DNA from: Pseudocitrobacter cyperus
GTDB lineage: Bacteria > Pseudomonadota > Gammaproteobacteria > Enterobacterales > Enterobacteriaceae
Direction of reading: 5' to 3'
Length of the DNA stretch: 64,000 bases
NCBI RefSeq assembly: GCF_039889165.1
Contig: NZ_JAYMYY010000001.1
Location: forward strand, 930,001-994,000
Part shown: positions 25,637 through 33,636 of the stretch, in pieces
Position numbering within the stretch: position 1 is the stretch's first letter
Layout of the letters: each line of letters opens with the position of its first letter
Notes under the pieces: model-generated
The model's database searches: none
Told to the model about the DNA's origin: nothing
Seen by the model: the letters and a program-made list of their open reading frames with translations, nothing else
Program-made: the position numbers and the translations under genes

Positions 25637-27022
25637 ATGGCCTTTAATTCCTCTCTTGATATCGCCGCGCAACCCGGCAAAACCAGGCTGCGTAAATCGC
25701 TAAAGCTGTGGCAGGTCGTGATGATGGGGCTGGCCTATCTCACGCCGATGACCGTGTTTGATACCTTTGGTATCGTCTCCGGCATCAGCGACGGCCACGT
25801 TCCTGCGTCCTATCTGCTGGCGCTGGCGGGCGTGCTGTTTACCGCTGTCAGCTATGGCAAGCTGGTTCGCCAGTTCCCGGAGGCGGGCTCAGCTTATACC
25901 TATGCGCAAAAATCGATTAACCCGCATGTGGGCTTTATGGTGGGATGGTCTTCGCTGCTGGATTATCTCTTTTTGCCGATGATCAACGTGCTGCTGGCGA
26001 AGATCTATCTCTCCGCCCTCTTCCCTGAGGTGCCGCCGTGGGTATGGGTGGTGACGTTCGTCGCCATCTTAACTGCCGCGAATCTGAAGAGCGTGAACCT
26101 GGTCGCCAACTTCAACACCCTGTTCGTACTGGTGCAAATCTCCATCATGGTGGTATTTATCATTCTGGTGGTTCAGGGGTTAAATAAAGGTGAAGGCGTC
26201 GGTACCGTCTGGTCACTGCAGCCGTTTATCAGTGAAAACGCGCACCTGATCCCGATCATCACCGGGGCAACGATTGTCTGTTTCTCATTTCTCGGTTTTG
26301 ATGCGGTGACAACCCTTTCTGAAGAGACGCCAGACGCCGCGCGCGTGATCCCGAAAGCTATCTTCCTGACGGCGGTCTATGGCGGCATTATCTTTATTGC
26401 CGCGTCGTTCTTTATGCAACTGTTCTTTCCGGATATCAGCCGCTTTAAAGACCCGGATGCCGCACTGCCGGAGATAGCGCTATATGTGGGCGGCAAGCTG
26501 TTTCAGTCGATTTTTCTCTGCACCACCTTTGTGAATACGCTGGCCTCCGGCCTGGCGTCACATGCCAGCGTGTCGCGACTGCTGTACGTCATGGGGCGCG
26601 ATAATGTGTTCCCGGAGCGCGTGTTTGGTTATGTGCATCCGAAATGGCGCACTCCGGCGCTGAACGTCATTATGGTCGGGATCGTCGCTCTGTCAGCGCT
26701 GTTCTTCGATTTAGTCACCGCCACGGCGCTGATTAACTTCGGCGCGCTGGTGGCGTTTACCTTCGTTAACCTGTCGGTGTTTAACCACTTCTGGCGGCGC
26801 AAGGGGCTGAACAAAAGCTGGAAGGAGCATTTCCACTATTTACTGATGCCGTTGGTTGGCGCACTTACCGTAGGGGTGCTGTGGATTAACCTCGAAGCCA
26901 CCTCGTTGACGCTGGGTCTGGTGTGGGCGGCGCTGGGCGGTGCGTACCTGTGGTATCTGGTGCGCCGTTATCGCAAAGTGCCGCTGTATGAGGGGGACAG
27001 AACGCCGGTGAACGAGACGTAA
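25637..27022 (+). CDS. puuP: PuuP, putrescine importer
   Basis: 461 residues, near-identical to E. coli PuuP. An APC-superfamily amine permease with 12 predicted helices, importing putrescine with protons. Family features GLAYLTPMTVFDTFGIVSG and ITGATIVCFSFLGFDAVTTLSEET. Start at MAFNSSLDIAAQ with GGAGG 8 bases upstream; 18 in-frame codons before it are not part of the protein. A terminator follows. Confidence 0.97.
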   Translation: MAFNSSLDIAAQPGKTRLRKSLKLWQVVMMGLAYLTPMTVFDTFGIVSGISDGHVPASYLLALAGVLFTAVSYGKLVRQFPEAGSAYTYAQKSINPHVGFMVGWSSLLDYLFLPMINVLLAKIYLSALFPEVPPWVWVVTFVAILTAANLKSVNLVANFNTLFVLVQISIMVVFIILVVQGLNKGEGVGTVWSLQPFISENAHLIPIITGATIVCFSFLGFDAVTTLSEETPDAARVIPKAIFLTAVYGGIIFIAASFFMQLFFPDISRFKDPDAALPEIALYVGGKLFQSIFLCTTFVNTLASGLASHASVSRLLYVMGRDNVFPERVFGYVHPKWRTPALNVIMVGIVALSALFFDLVTATALINFGALVAFTFVNLSVFNHFWRRKGLNKSWKEHFHYLLMPLVGALTVGVLWINLEATSLTLGLVWAALGGAYLWYLVRRYRKVPLYEGDRTPVNET

Positions 27023-27059
27023 TTGTTGGATGGTGCTTGATAAAACATTACGCAATCTC

Positions 27060-27084
27060 AAGCGACGCATTACGCGTCGCTTTT
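27060..27084 (+). terminator. Terminator of puuP
   Basis: AAGCGACGC / GCGTCGCTT, 5-base loop, then TT. The stop codon of the convergent gene lies in its loop, so it may serve both. Confidence 0.65.
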
Positions 27085-27708
27085 CACCTGCTGATAATAC
27101 GGCACCAACCGCGTGGTGCCGGTCAGGTTGTCAGACACCTCCACTTCCGCGGTGCTGATATTCATCCCACTTTTCCGCAGCCGTTGTACATCTGCTGCCA
27201 TTCGTTGGATCCCGAACCAGAACAGCCCATCCAGCGCCGTCACCGCTAAATCACTCTCTAGCGCCAGCTTCAGACGTTCGCGCGGGGATTTAATCTGACG
27301 GGCAATCTCCTGATAAGGCGATGCGGTGGAAAGCGAGCCGTCCATCCGGCGGATGCGGTTAGATAAACGGTATTGATATTCATCGGGAATCGCGTCCAGG
27401 CGGGCTTTCAGGCTGTAAACACAGCCGAAACGTTTGCCGTTAAAGAGGACATTTTTCTGACTGAGCTGAAGTTCATCACGCACGGCGGCGATAAGTTGCG
27501 GGGCGCGGATCAACAGCAGGCGAAAAGGCAACTCGAAGCTGGTGACGTAGTCAACATTAAGCAGCGCAATGCGTAAACGCTCCTGCGCGCCCGCACCGGA
27601 CTGCCGACACTCCTCAATCACCTCTCGCCACTGCTGGGCGAGCCTCGGCGACTCGCCCGTTTCAGTAAAACTGTACTTTTCAATCTGATAATCGATTCTT
27701 CCGGCCAC
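27070..27708 (-). CDS. Uncharacterised protein with winged-helix-like C-terminus
   Basis: 212 residues, no signal peptide or membrane helix. I do not recognise the family. The C-terminal ~60 residues (ALDGLFWFGIQRMAADVQRLRKSGMNISTAEVEVSDNLTG..LVPYYQQ) have the helix-turn-helix-wing pattern of small DNA-binding modules, where a recognition helix with DVQRLRKSG is followed by a beta hairpin. The middle (FGCVYSLKARLDAIPDEYQYRLSNRIRRMDGSLSTASPYQEI) is basic. Possibly a regulator; inference only. Its stop lies inside the puuP terminator. Confidence 0.6.
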   Translation of the reverse strand: MAGRIDYQIEKYSFTETGESPRLAQQWREVIEECRQSGAGAQERLRIALLNVDYVTSFELPFRLLLIRAPQLIAAVRDELQLSQKNVLFNGKRFGCVYSLKARLDAIPDEYQYRLSNRIRRMDGSLSTASPYQEIARQIKSPRERLKLALESDLAVTALDGLFWFGIQRMAADVQRLRKSGMNISTAEVEVSDNLTGTTRLVPYYQQVKSDA

Positions 27709-27785
27709 AGTGCGTTCCTTCCCTTGCTATCAGCAGGTTACTTTAGCAAGTGTCCGGAAAAATCGACAGCGTCATACATCAAAAA

Positions 27786-28529
27786 TCAGGCGTGTTGCGA
27801 TTCAGGCATTTCAATAATGATAAAATGACTGTGCTCTTTGGCTGCGCTGAATTTCAGCGTCGCGGGCCCGGTAATTTCCAGCGTATCTTTTGTCCCCAGA
27901 GACGCGATACCTTTCACATCCACTTCGCCTTCGAAGTTATTGATATAAGCCTGTCGTCCGGCTTTCAGTTGATACTCAACTTCCGCGCTCGTATTCGTCA
28001 ATTCACTAACGTACATATTGACGTCCTGATTGAGCATCAGCGGCGCATCGTCGTTATGCAGGCTCCCCACGATATGCAGCAGTTTATTTTCACGCTCTGC
28101 AGATTCGTATTTGCGCTGGTTGTAACGCACTTCCAGCCCCTGTTTCGGCGGCAGGATCCAAATTTGCAGGAAGCGGCACCACTCATCGTGTTTATTCAGC
28201 TCAGAGTGCCAGACGCCATTCCCGGCAGTAATTGCCTGCACGTGCCCGCGCCCCAGGGTCTCTTCCGTTTGTGTTGCGCTATCCCAGTGGGTCAGTTGGC
28301 CATCAATCACATAGCTGACAATCTCCATGTTTTGATGCGGGTGGCGGCCAAAACCGTTGTGCGGTTTCACATTGTCATCGTTCACGACGCGCAATACGCC
28401 ATAATTCATATTGTCAGGATCGTAATAATTGGCGAAGGAAAAATGGAAGTACGTATCCGCCGGGTGATAATCGCTCGCGGGCAGATAATGCAGGGATTCG
28501 CCTTTTTTTACACGGTATTGGGTTGTCAT
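27786..28529 (-). CDS. Pirin-family bicupin
   Basis: 247 residues, two cupin domains. The N-terminal metal ligands are visible in HNGFGRHPHQNMEIVSYVIDGQLTHWDS (two His and Glu region) and NGVWHSELN. Enterobacterial relatives (YhhW, YhaK) are cytosolic; YhhW has quercetinase activity in vitro. Start at MTTQYRVKK with GGAGAG upstream; 25 further in-frame codons overlap the promoter. It is divergent from a LysR gene, a common pairing in which the LysR protein controls the pirin. Confidence 0.88.
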   Translation of the reverse strand: MTTQYRVKKGESLHYLPASDYHPADTYFHFSFANYYDPDNMNYGVLRVVNDDNVKPHNGFGRHPHQNMEIVSYVIDGQLTHWDSATQTEETLGRGHVQAITAGNGVWHSELNKHDEWCRFLQIWILPPKQGLEVRYNQRKYESAERENKLLHIVGSLHNDDAPLMLNQDVNMYVSELTNTSAEVEYQLKAGRQAYINNFEGEVDVKGIASLGTKDTLEITGPATLKFSAAKEHSHFIIIEMPESQHA

Positions 28530-28620
28530 TGTTGCTCTCCGGTGTTCATATAATGCGGACAGAATAATGACCTTTCTGCCCACGATAAATGGGGCTACAT
28601 ACAATTCACCGTTACGAAAA

Positions 28621-29514
28621 ATGAAAGAATACGATCTGACTTCCCTGCGCAGCTTTGTTGCTGTGATTGAAACAGGAAGCTTCTATAACGCCGCCGTACA
28701 GATGGAAACCAGCAGCGCCTCCATCAGCCGCCGGATCTCCGCGCTGGAGCAAAGCCTGGGCGTTCGCCTGCTGAACCGCACGACGCGCCATCTCGAACTG
28801 ACCACCGCAGGCGAGCAGTTTTTCCAGGATGTGAAAGACATCCTGGCTGCGCTGGAACAGGCGGAGGAGCGGCTCAACTGTTTTCAGGAGACACTTAGCG
28901 GCGTGATCCGTGTGTCGGCGCCGCTGACATTCGGGGTGAAAAAACTGGCTCCGTTGCTGCCGCTGTTTATGGCGAAATACCCGCAGGTAACGGTGCAATT
29001 GCAGCTCGAAGACCGACTCTCCGATCTGGTCAGTGAAGGGCTGGATTTAGCGCTGCGCATTAGCGCCCTGAATGATTCTTCGCTGGTCTGTTCACACATT
29101 GCCGACCTGCCACGTCTGTTTTGCGCCTCGCCAGGCTATCTTGAACGTAAAGGCGTTCCGGCTTCCCCGGCGGGGTTAGCCGGGCATAGCTGTCTGCGTT
29201 ATTCACTGCTTTCCGCCCGCGATGAGTGGGGTATTGCCGAAGGAAAAGAGTTGCCTGAGATGCACACGCCGTTGATTAGCGATAACGGCGATGTGCTGCG
29301 GGAAGCGGCCATCCAGGGGATGGGCATTGCTATGCTGCCGTGGTTTATTGTTGAAGATGCCCTACATGCCGGAACGCTGGTTCCCGTGATGCAGGCGCAC
29401 TCGCCTTCTCCGCTGCCCCTGTCGCTTATTCGCCCCACGCGGCACTATACGCCGGTGCGGGTGACAACGTTTATGGCGTGGCTGCGGGAAGCATTGTATT
29501 CTTCAACGTCGTGA
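28621..29514 (+). CDS. LysR-family regulator
   Basis: 297 residues. N-terminal winged helix (LTSLRSFVAVIETGSFYNAAVQMETSSASISRRISALEQSLGVRLLNRTTR), then a periplasmic-binding-like effector domain. Of the CrgA/AaeR-like subgroup by its RVSAPLTFGVKKLAPLLPLF segment. Start at MKEYDL, 91 bases from the divergent pirin start; the frame is open 18 codons earlier over the intergenic region. Likely target: the pirin gene (inference from position). The effector is unknown. Confidence 0.87.
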   Translation: MKEYDLTSLRSFVAVIETGSFYNAAVQMETSSASISRRISALEQSLGVRLLNRTTRHLELTTAGEQFFQDVKDILAALEQAEERLNCFQETLSGVIRVSAPLTFGVKKLAPLLPLFMAKYPQVTVQLQLEDRLSDLVSEGLDLALRISALNDSSLVCSHIADLPRLFCASPGYLERKGVPASPAGLAGHSCLRYSLLSARDEWGIAEGKELPEMHTPLISDNGDVLREAAIQGMGIAMLPWFIVEDALHAGTLVPVMQAHSPSPLPLSLIRPTRHYTPVRVTTFMAWLREALYSSTS

Positions 29515-29549
29515 AACAGAGGAACGGAAAGTTAACCCAGAGGTCAGCC

Positions 29550-29795
29550 ATGAATAATGATATCCCACTGAAATATTATGATATTGCCGATGAGTATGCG
29601 ACGGAATGCGCAGAACAGGTCGCGGAGTCTGAACGCACGCCGCTGGCGCTCTACTTCCAGTTGCTGCTCACCCGTTTAATGAATAACGAAGAGATCAGCG
29701 AAGAAGCGCAACAGGAGATGGCTCAGGAAGCGGGCATTAAATCCTCGCGAATTGATGAGATTGCTGAGTTTTTGAATCAGTGGGGAAATGAGTAG
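29550..29795 (+). CDS. ymjA: YmjA, small conserved protein
   Basis: 81 residues, matching E. coli YmjA (DUF2543): MNNDIPLKYYDIADEYATEC start, EFLNQWGNE end. Acidic, helical, function unknown. Start after CAGAGGTCAGCC. In E. coli ymjA is next to puuP; here three other genes lie between them, so an insertion or loss has changed the neighbourhood. Confidence 0.9.
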   Translation: MNNDIPLKYYDIADEYATECAEQVAESERTPLALYFQLLLTRLMNNEEISEEAQQEMAQEAGIKSSRIDEIAEFLNQWGNE

Positions 29796-29843
29796 GCTTT
29801 CAGCGTAAAGCCAGGCCAGACCAGGCTTTACGCGCCTTTAGAG

Positions 29844-29939
29844 TTAAAACAGACGCAGGTTTTCCCACACCCAGGCGATGTACAGCAGCACAATGACAGC
29901 CGTAAGCGCAACCACCAGACGACGCTCCTTACCTTTCAT
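29844..29939 (-). CDS. 31-residue single-helix membrane protein coupled to phzF-like gene
   Basis: ATG shares a base with the TGA of the PhzF gene (TGATG). Reads MKGKERRLVVALT, then AVIVLLYIAWVWENLRLF and stop. A basic N-terminus, one hydrophobic helix of about 17 residues and an amphipathic end: the layout of a small inner-membrane protein with N-in orientation. Stop-start overlap suggests translational coupling. I do not know a named homologue. The frame is too short to prove by sequence alone. Confidence 0.55.
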   Translation of the reverse strand: MKGKERRLVVALTAVIVLLYIAWVWENLRLF

Positions 29940-30748
29940 CATAGAGTAAACGTCCCCTCTATCGTCATGCGCGCCGCACCATACAATTCGACACGCCCGT
30001 CATCACGAACATGACAACGCAACGTGCCTTTTCGCGCACCGCCCTGCTGGGCAGATAACATATTTTTGCCTAACCGCGCGGCCCAGAATGGCGCAAGGAA
30101 CGTATGCGCCGATCCCGTCACCGGATCTTCATTGACGCCGACCCGCGGGCCGAACCAGCGTGAGACAAAATCAAATTCATCGTCTGCCGCGGTAACAATC
30201 ACGCCGCGGGTATCAAATAGATTGAGTGCGTTAAAGTCTGGTGACAGGCCGTCAATCATCGTTTTGTCATCGACCAGCACGATTAAATCAGCCGCTTTCC
30301 AGACGCCAACGACGCCGTGGGTAATGCCGAGCGCTTCCAGTAACCCTGCCGGGATATCAATGACTTCGGCCTTTTGCGCCGGGAAATCCATGCAATATTC
30401 ATCACCGTGCCGGGAGACGCTAAGCTCGCCGCTGCGAGTCTGGAAGCGGATCGTTTTGCCGGAATAGCCCAGCTTATTAAACAGCACCCAGGACGCGGCG
30501 AGCGTCGCATGACCACAAAGATCCACTTCTACCGCAGGCGTGCACCAGCGCAGGTGATAGCCATCGTCCGTTGGCACAAAAAACGCCGTTTCCGACAGGT
30601 TATTTTCGCGGGCAATGGCCTGTAGCGTGTCGTCGCTCAACCATTCCTTCAACGGGCAAACGCCTGCCGGATTGCCGCCAAAAGGCTCGGTTGTAAAGGC
30701 ATCCACCTGGTAAAATGGAAGGGTATGTGTGCTATTGCTTGTCATCAT
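29939..30748 (-). CDS. PhzF-family isomerase/epimerase
   Basis: 269 residues. Diaminopimelate-epimerase-like fold with PhzF marks: YQVDAFTTEPFGGNPAGVCPL, the catalytic Glu in NNLSETAFFV, CGHATLAASWVLF and EDPVTGSAHTFLAPFWA. PhzF is an isomerase in phenazine synthesis; related proteins such as YddE have no assigned substrate. No other phenazine genes are nearby. Starts inside the end of the upstream regulator gene (GGAG before two ATGs). Third gene of a RidA - regulator - PhzF - small protein run. Confidence 0.88.
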   Translation of the reverse strand: MMTSNSTHTLPFYQVDAFTTEPFGGNPAGVCPLKEWLSDDTLQAIARENNLSETAFFVPTDDGYHLRWCTPAVEVDLCGHATLAASWVLFNKLGYSGKTIRFQTRSGELSVSRHGDEYCMDFPAQKAEVIDIPAGLLEALGITHGVVGVWKAADLIVLVDDKTMIDGLSPDFNALNLFDTRGVIVTAADDEFDFVSRWFGPRVGVNEDPVTGSAHTFLAPFWAARLGKNMLSAQQGGARKGTLRCHVRDDGRVELYGAARMTIEGTFTL

Positions 30749-31373
30749 TTTTCTCCAGATAGTTATAAATGGTGTAACGCGAAACCCCCAGAGTCTGAGC
30801 GATATGGCCCACGCTCCCTTTCACCTTAAAGAAGCCCATCTTCTGGAGTTCAGAGACCACGCGTTTACGAAACTGGATATTATTTTCTGACCCGGTCTGA
30901 CGAAATTGCGCAATCACATCGTCAAAAGAGCGAGCGGGGATCTTATCGCTGAGATCATCACGACTCTGTGCGGTGAAAGCCGGCAGCAATGCGTCCAGCG
31001 TTCGCTTTAAACTGTTCACCACGTCCAGATCAACATTGATGCAAAAAGCCACCAGCGGCACGCCCTCCTCGCTGTAGTAAATCGTGGAGGCGCTGTTCAG
31101 CACCTTCCCTGACAGCGTTGTGGTGTTGTAGTTGTTAAAGACTCTGGACGGCACACGCTGTGCGGGTTCCAGTAGCCCTAAAAACCCGAGATCATCATCC
31201 GGCCCGGACAGCAGCGCATCACCTGGTTTTCGTCCACTCACATGACCATTAACGATGCTGATGACGGAACTCTCGGGCTGCGTGAGATCGTGCAATACCG
31301 CTTCCGTATTTACCGCAAGCGTGGTGCGCAGAGCCTCCATGGAGGCCATCAGGACATTTATGAGGTTTGACAT
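30732..31373 (-). CDS. YheO-type PAS + HTH regulator (DauR-like)
   Basis: 213 residues. N-terminal PAS-like YheO domain (AVLHDLTQPESSVISIVNGHVSGRKPGD, TIYYSEEGVPLVAFCINVD). C-terminal helix-turn-helix (KVKGSVGHIAQTLGVSRYTIYNYL). DauR in Pseudomonas, of this type, represses D-arginine catabolism genes. Overlaps the RidA gene by 16 bases and the PhzF gene by 17, so one transcript. It probably regulates this operon; the ligand is unknown. Confidence 0.85.
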   Translation of the reverse strand: MSNLINVLMASMEALRTTLAVNTEAVLHDLTQPESSVISIVNGHVSGRKPGDALLSGPDDDLGFLGLLEPAQRVPSRVFNNYNTTTLSGKVLNSASTIYYSEEGVPLVAFCINVDLDVVNSLKRTLDALLPAFTAQSRDDLSDKIPARSFDDVIAQFRQTGSENNIQFRKRVVSELQKMGFFKVKGSVGHIAQTLGVSRYTIYNYLEKNDDKQ

Positions 31374-31735
31374 GGTTCAATCGCCTGTACTTCAATTTCA
31401 ACATCCAGCCCAAACGCGAGGCGGCTGGTCACCACGGAACGCGCAGGGTATCCGTCCGGGAAGTGGCTGCGATATGCCGCATTAAACTCGGCAAAATGCG
31501 CCATATCGCTGAGCCACACTTGCGTGCGGGCAATATCGTTTAACGTCGCCCCGGCAAGCGCCAGCGTCTGTTCAATGGAATCCATAATACGCAGCGTTTG
31601 TTCGGTGACTGACCCCGGTAAAGGCTCACCGTTTTGCGTCATGGAGACCTGGCCTGAAAGGAAGAGAAAACCGTTGGCTTTCACCATATCCGAGAACGGA
31701 AACGGCTTGCTGGAGGGGTATCGTTGAAGCGTCAT
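31358..31735 (-). CDS. RidA (YjgF/Rid) family protein
   Basis: 125 residues, trimeric Rid fold. RidA deaminates reactive enamines/imines formed by PLP enzymes and oxidases. KANGFLFLSGQVSMTQNG and NDIARTQVWLSDMAHFAEFNAAYRSHFPDGYPARSVVTSRLAFGLDVEIEVQAIE; the arginine of YPARSVV that binds the carboxylate in active RidA is present. Start at MTLQRYPSS; weak ribosome site. First gene of the operon. With a PAS-HTH regulator and PhzF this suggests catabolism of an amino-acid-like compound (inference). Confidence 0.88.
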   Translation of the reverse strand: MTLQRYPSSKPFPFSDMVKANGFLFLSGQVSMTQNGEPLPGSVTEQTLRIMDSIEQTLALAGATLNDIARTQVWLSDMAHFAEFNAAYRSHFPDGYPARSVVTSRLAFGLDVEIEVQAIEPCQTS

Positions 31736-31846
31736 AATGCAATGCCCATAGCTGATGTATAGGCACATCATAGCATCGCGATTTAAAAATTAAACACTTT
31801 TATACAAATAAACAAATGTTGAATTTTTCCTGTTGATGCTGACATC

Positions 31847-32545
31847 TCAGAACGGGCTGGCGTTGCAGGCCCTGACTGGCGCGTTGCTGACAGGGTGAAC
31901 AAAATGCAATGCGCTCGCATGAAGCATTAACCGGGGCATGGCTTCCGTGCCCGGCAGCAGGCGTCCACCGTAGAGATCGCAACCTAAAATGGGATGACCA
32001 AGATACTGGCAGTGAATACGTAGCTGATGGGTACGCCCGGTTTCCGGGGTAAGCTCGACCCGCGTCACTGGCAGTGAGATCCCGGCTTCCTGCTGTTGAT
32101 AAAAACGTTCCACCACCCGGTATCGCGAACGCGCCGGTTTGCCGTGACTGGCGCTAATCGACATGCGCGGAAAGAGCGCCGGATCTTTGGCTATCGCGGC
32201 ATCTATCACCCCTTCATCATCCTGTAGATGACCGCATAGCAGCGCCGTGTAAACCTTGCTCACGGCGCGCTGGCTGAACTGCTGACACAGGGCGGCGTTA
32301 ATCGCTTTGTTACGCGCGACGAGCATTAACCCGGAGGTACCGAAATCGAGGCGATGAACCAGCGTACAGCCAGGAAATTGCTGCACCAGACGGTAATGCA
32401 CCGAATCTTTGTTTTGCGGATTTTTGCCTGAGAGACTGAGCAGACCGGAAGGTTTATTGATCAGGAGCAGGTGTTCATCCTGAAAAAGGATCGCTATCTG
32501 TTGATGGCACGGCGGAGCAACAAAGGTATCAATAATCGTAGACAT
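31847..32545 (-). CDS. RluA-family pseudouridine synthase
   Basis: 232 residues. Motif II with the catalytic Asp is HRLDFGTSGLMLVARN; motif I LLLINKPSGLLSLSG and motif III ETGRTHQLRIHCQYLGHPILGCDLYGG are also clear. No S4 domain. It isomerises uridine in rRNA or tRNA; the target base is unknown. Ribosome site not strong. Single gene with its own control. Confidence 0.88.
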   Translation of the reverse strand: MSTIIDTFVAPPCHQQIAILFQDEHLLLINKPSGLLSLSGKNPQNKDSVHYRLVQQFPGCTLVHRLDFGTSGLMLVARNKAINAALCQQFSQRAVSKVYTALLCGHLQDDEGVIDAAIAKDPALFPRMSISASHGKPARSRYRVVERFYQQQEAGISLPVTRVELTPETGRTHQLRIHCQYLGHPILGCDLYGGRLLPGTEAMPRLMLHASALHFVHPVSNAPVRACNASPF

Positions 32546-32660
32546 TACGCGGCCTGACTGAAGAGGGGATGCGGATGATAGCGGAAATCTGACCAGGGGG
32601 CGAATAAGGGCCTGGACTTAGATCGGCAAAACATGCATTGTCGATAACACGGCTCTGACG

Positions 32661-33335
32661 CTAACGGCTTTCATATTCGTATCGGCAAATCGTATTAATC
32701 CCCCTCTGGTGACTTTTAATCCCCGTATGCAGGAACAATGCTTTGGCTTCATGCACCCAGAAACTGCCGCCGGCCTGCGCCTGTGGGTGGAAGAGACGGG
32801 CTTGCGGATACATGACGCTCAATTGGCCTTTACTCAGTCCAAACCATTTCCGCGAGACGTCGCGAAACTCGCGAGTGGTTAATAACCTTCCGCTGTTGCG
32901 TTCACAGCGCTCGCGTGCGGCGGTAAAACTATTATCAATGGCCCCCTCACCGACAAGCCAGGTATGGACGTTAAAATCATAATGCTGAGTGTTGCCGGTT
33001 TTGCGATTATGAAGCGTCAACGTGTTGGATTTTTCATGTAACAACGGCTGTCGCTTCATATACAGCGTTACCCGCCCCTCTGAATGAGGCTTAATCTCCA
33101 GCCAGTCATGTGCGACGCTAAACACAACATCATTGAGGTTGAGCGCCTCGTGGTTGCTGCTCATGGTTACGGTTGCCCCCGTAAAACCGACAGTGAGGAT
33201 ACTGGCAGTCCGAAAGCCGGAATTACTGGGTGAATGAAAACTGATACGCCTAAAATCGTCGATTCTTTCCGCAGCCTCCACTATCGGTGAAAACAAAAAC
33301 GGCAAAACCAGGAACCCCCTGACTGTTGGCTTCAT
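32661..33335 (-). CDS. Secreted protein with C-type-lectin-like two-cysteine C-terminus
   Basis: 224 residues with signal peptide (MKPTVRGFLVLPFLFSPIVEA). Family not recognised. The middle is beta-rich (FTGATVTMSSNHEALNLNDVVFSVAHDWLEI). The C-terminal ~85 residues run AARERCERNSGRLLTTREFRDVSRKWFG...GGSFWVHEAK...NTICRYEYES: a first Cys before a GRLLTTREF helix and a last Cys near the end, the arrangement of the C-type-lectin-like tip of intimin/invasin. It lacks an anchor, so probably periplasmic or released. Start at MKPTV with AAGGA upstream; the frame is open 20 codons earlier. Confidence 0.5.
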   Translation of the reverse strand: MKPTVRGFLVLPFLFSPIVEAAERIDDFRRISFHSPSNSGFRTASILTVGFTGATVTMSSNHEALNLNDVVFSVAHDWLEIKPHSEGRVTLYMKRQPLLHEKSNTLTLHNRKTGNTQHYDFNVHTWLVGEGAIDNSFTAARERCERNSGRLLTTREFRDVSRKWFGLSKGQLSVMYPQARLFHPQAQAGGSFWVHEAKALFLHTGIKSHQRGINTICRYEYESR

Positions 33336-33636
33336 CTGTTTCCTTACCCATCCACGAAGTGATAGCCAGCAGCATAGCGTTACCACCTGAGCCATAAAGC
33401 ATTTTTACCCAATCTGAAAATACAATTGAATTCTTCACTCTTGCGCTAAGTGCGTTTGGCCACGACAGCACTTTTAACCACACAAATATCCCGTTTAATT
33501 CCTGCCGCATTTGATCACAAAAATAAAACAAATCACCTCTTTTGTGCACACTTCATGAAAATGTAGATATTTTTTACTTATGGCTACGAAATGAGCATCA
33601 CGTACTCTCCCTGAAACCTCAAGAGGAACGCTTCTG
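33336..33636. other. Intergenic region before glaH
   Basis: 301 AT-rich bases between divergent genes. In E. coli the glaH (csiD) promoter needs RpoS and cAMP-CRP. Here a TGATCACAA half site at 33512 is the best CRP candidate but the other half is poor; I cannot place the promoter with confidence. No gene seen. Confidence 0.4.

Noticed and set aside
27750..28553. 267-codon plus-strand frame opposite the pirin gene
   Set aside because: The antisense pirin gene has full domain support; this frame resembles no family.
33480..33560. CRP site before glaH
   Set aside because: Only one good half site (TCACA side); the other half is poor, so not listed as a site.
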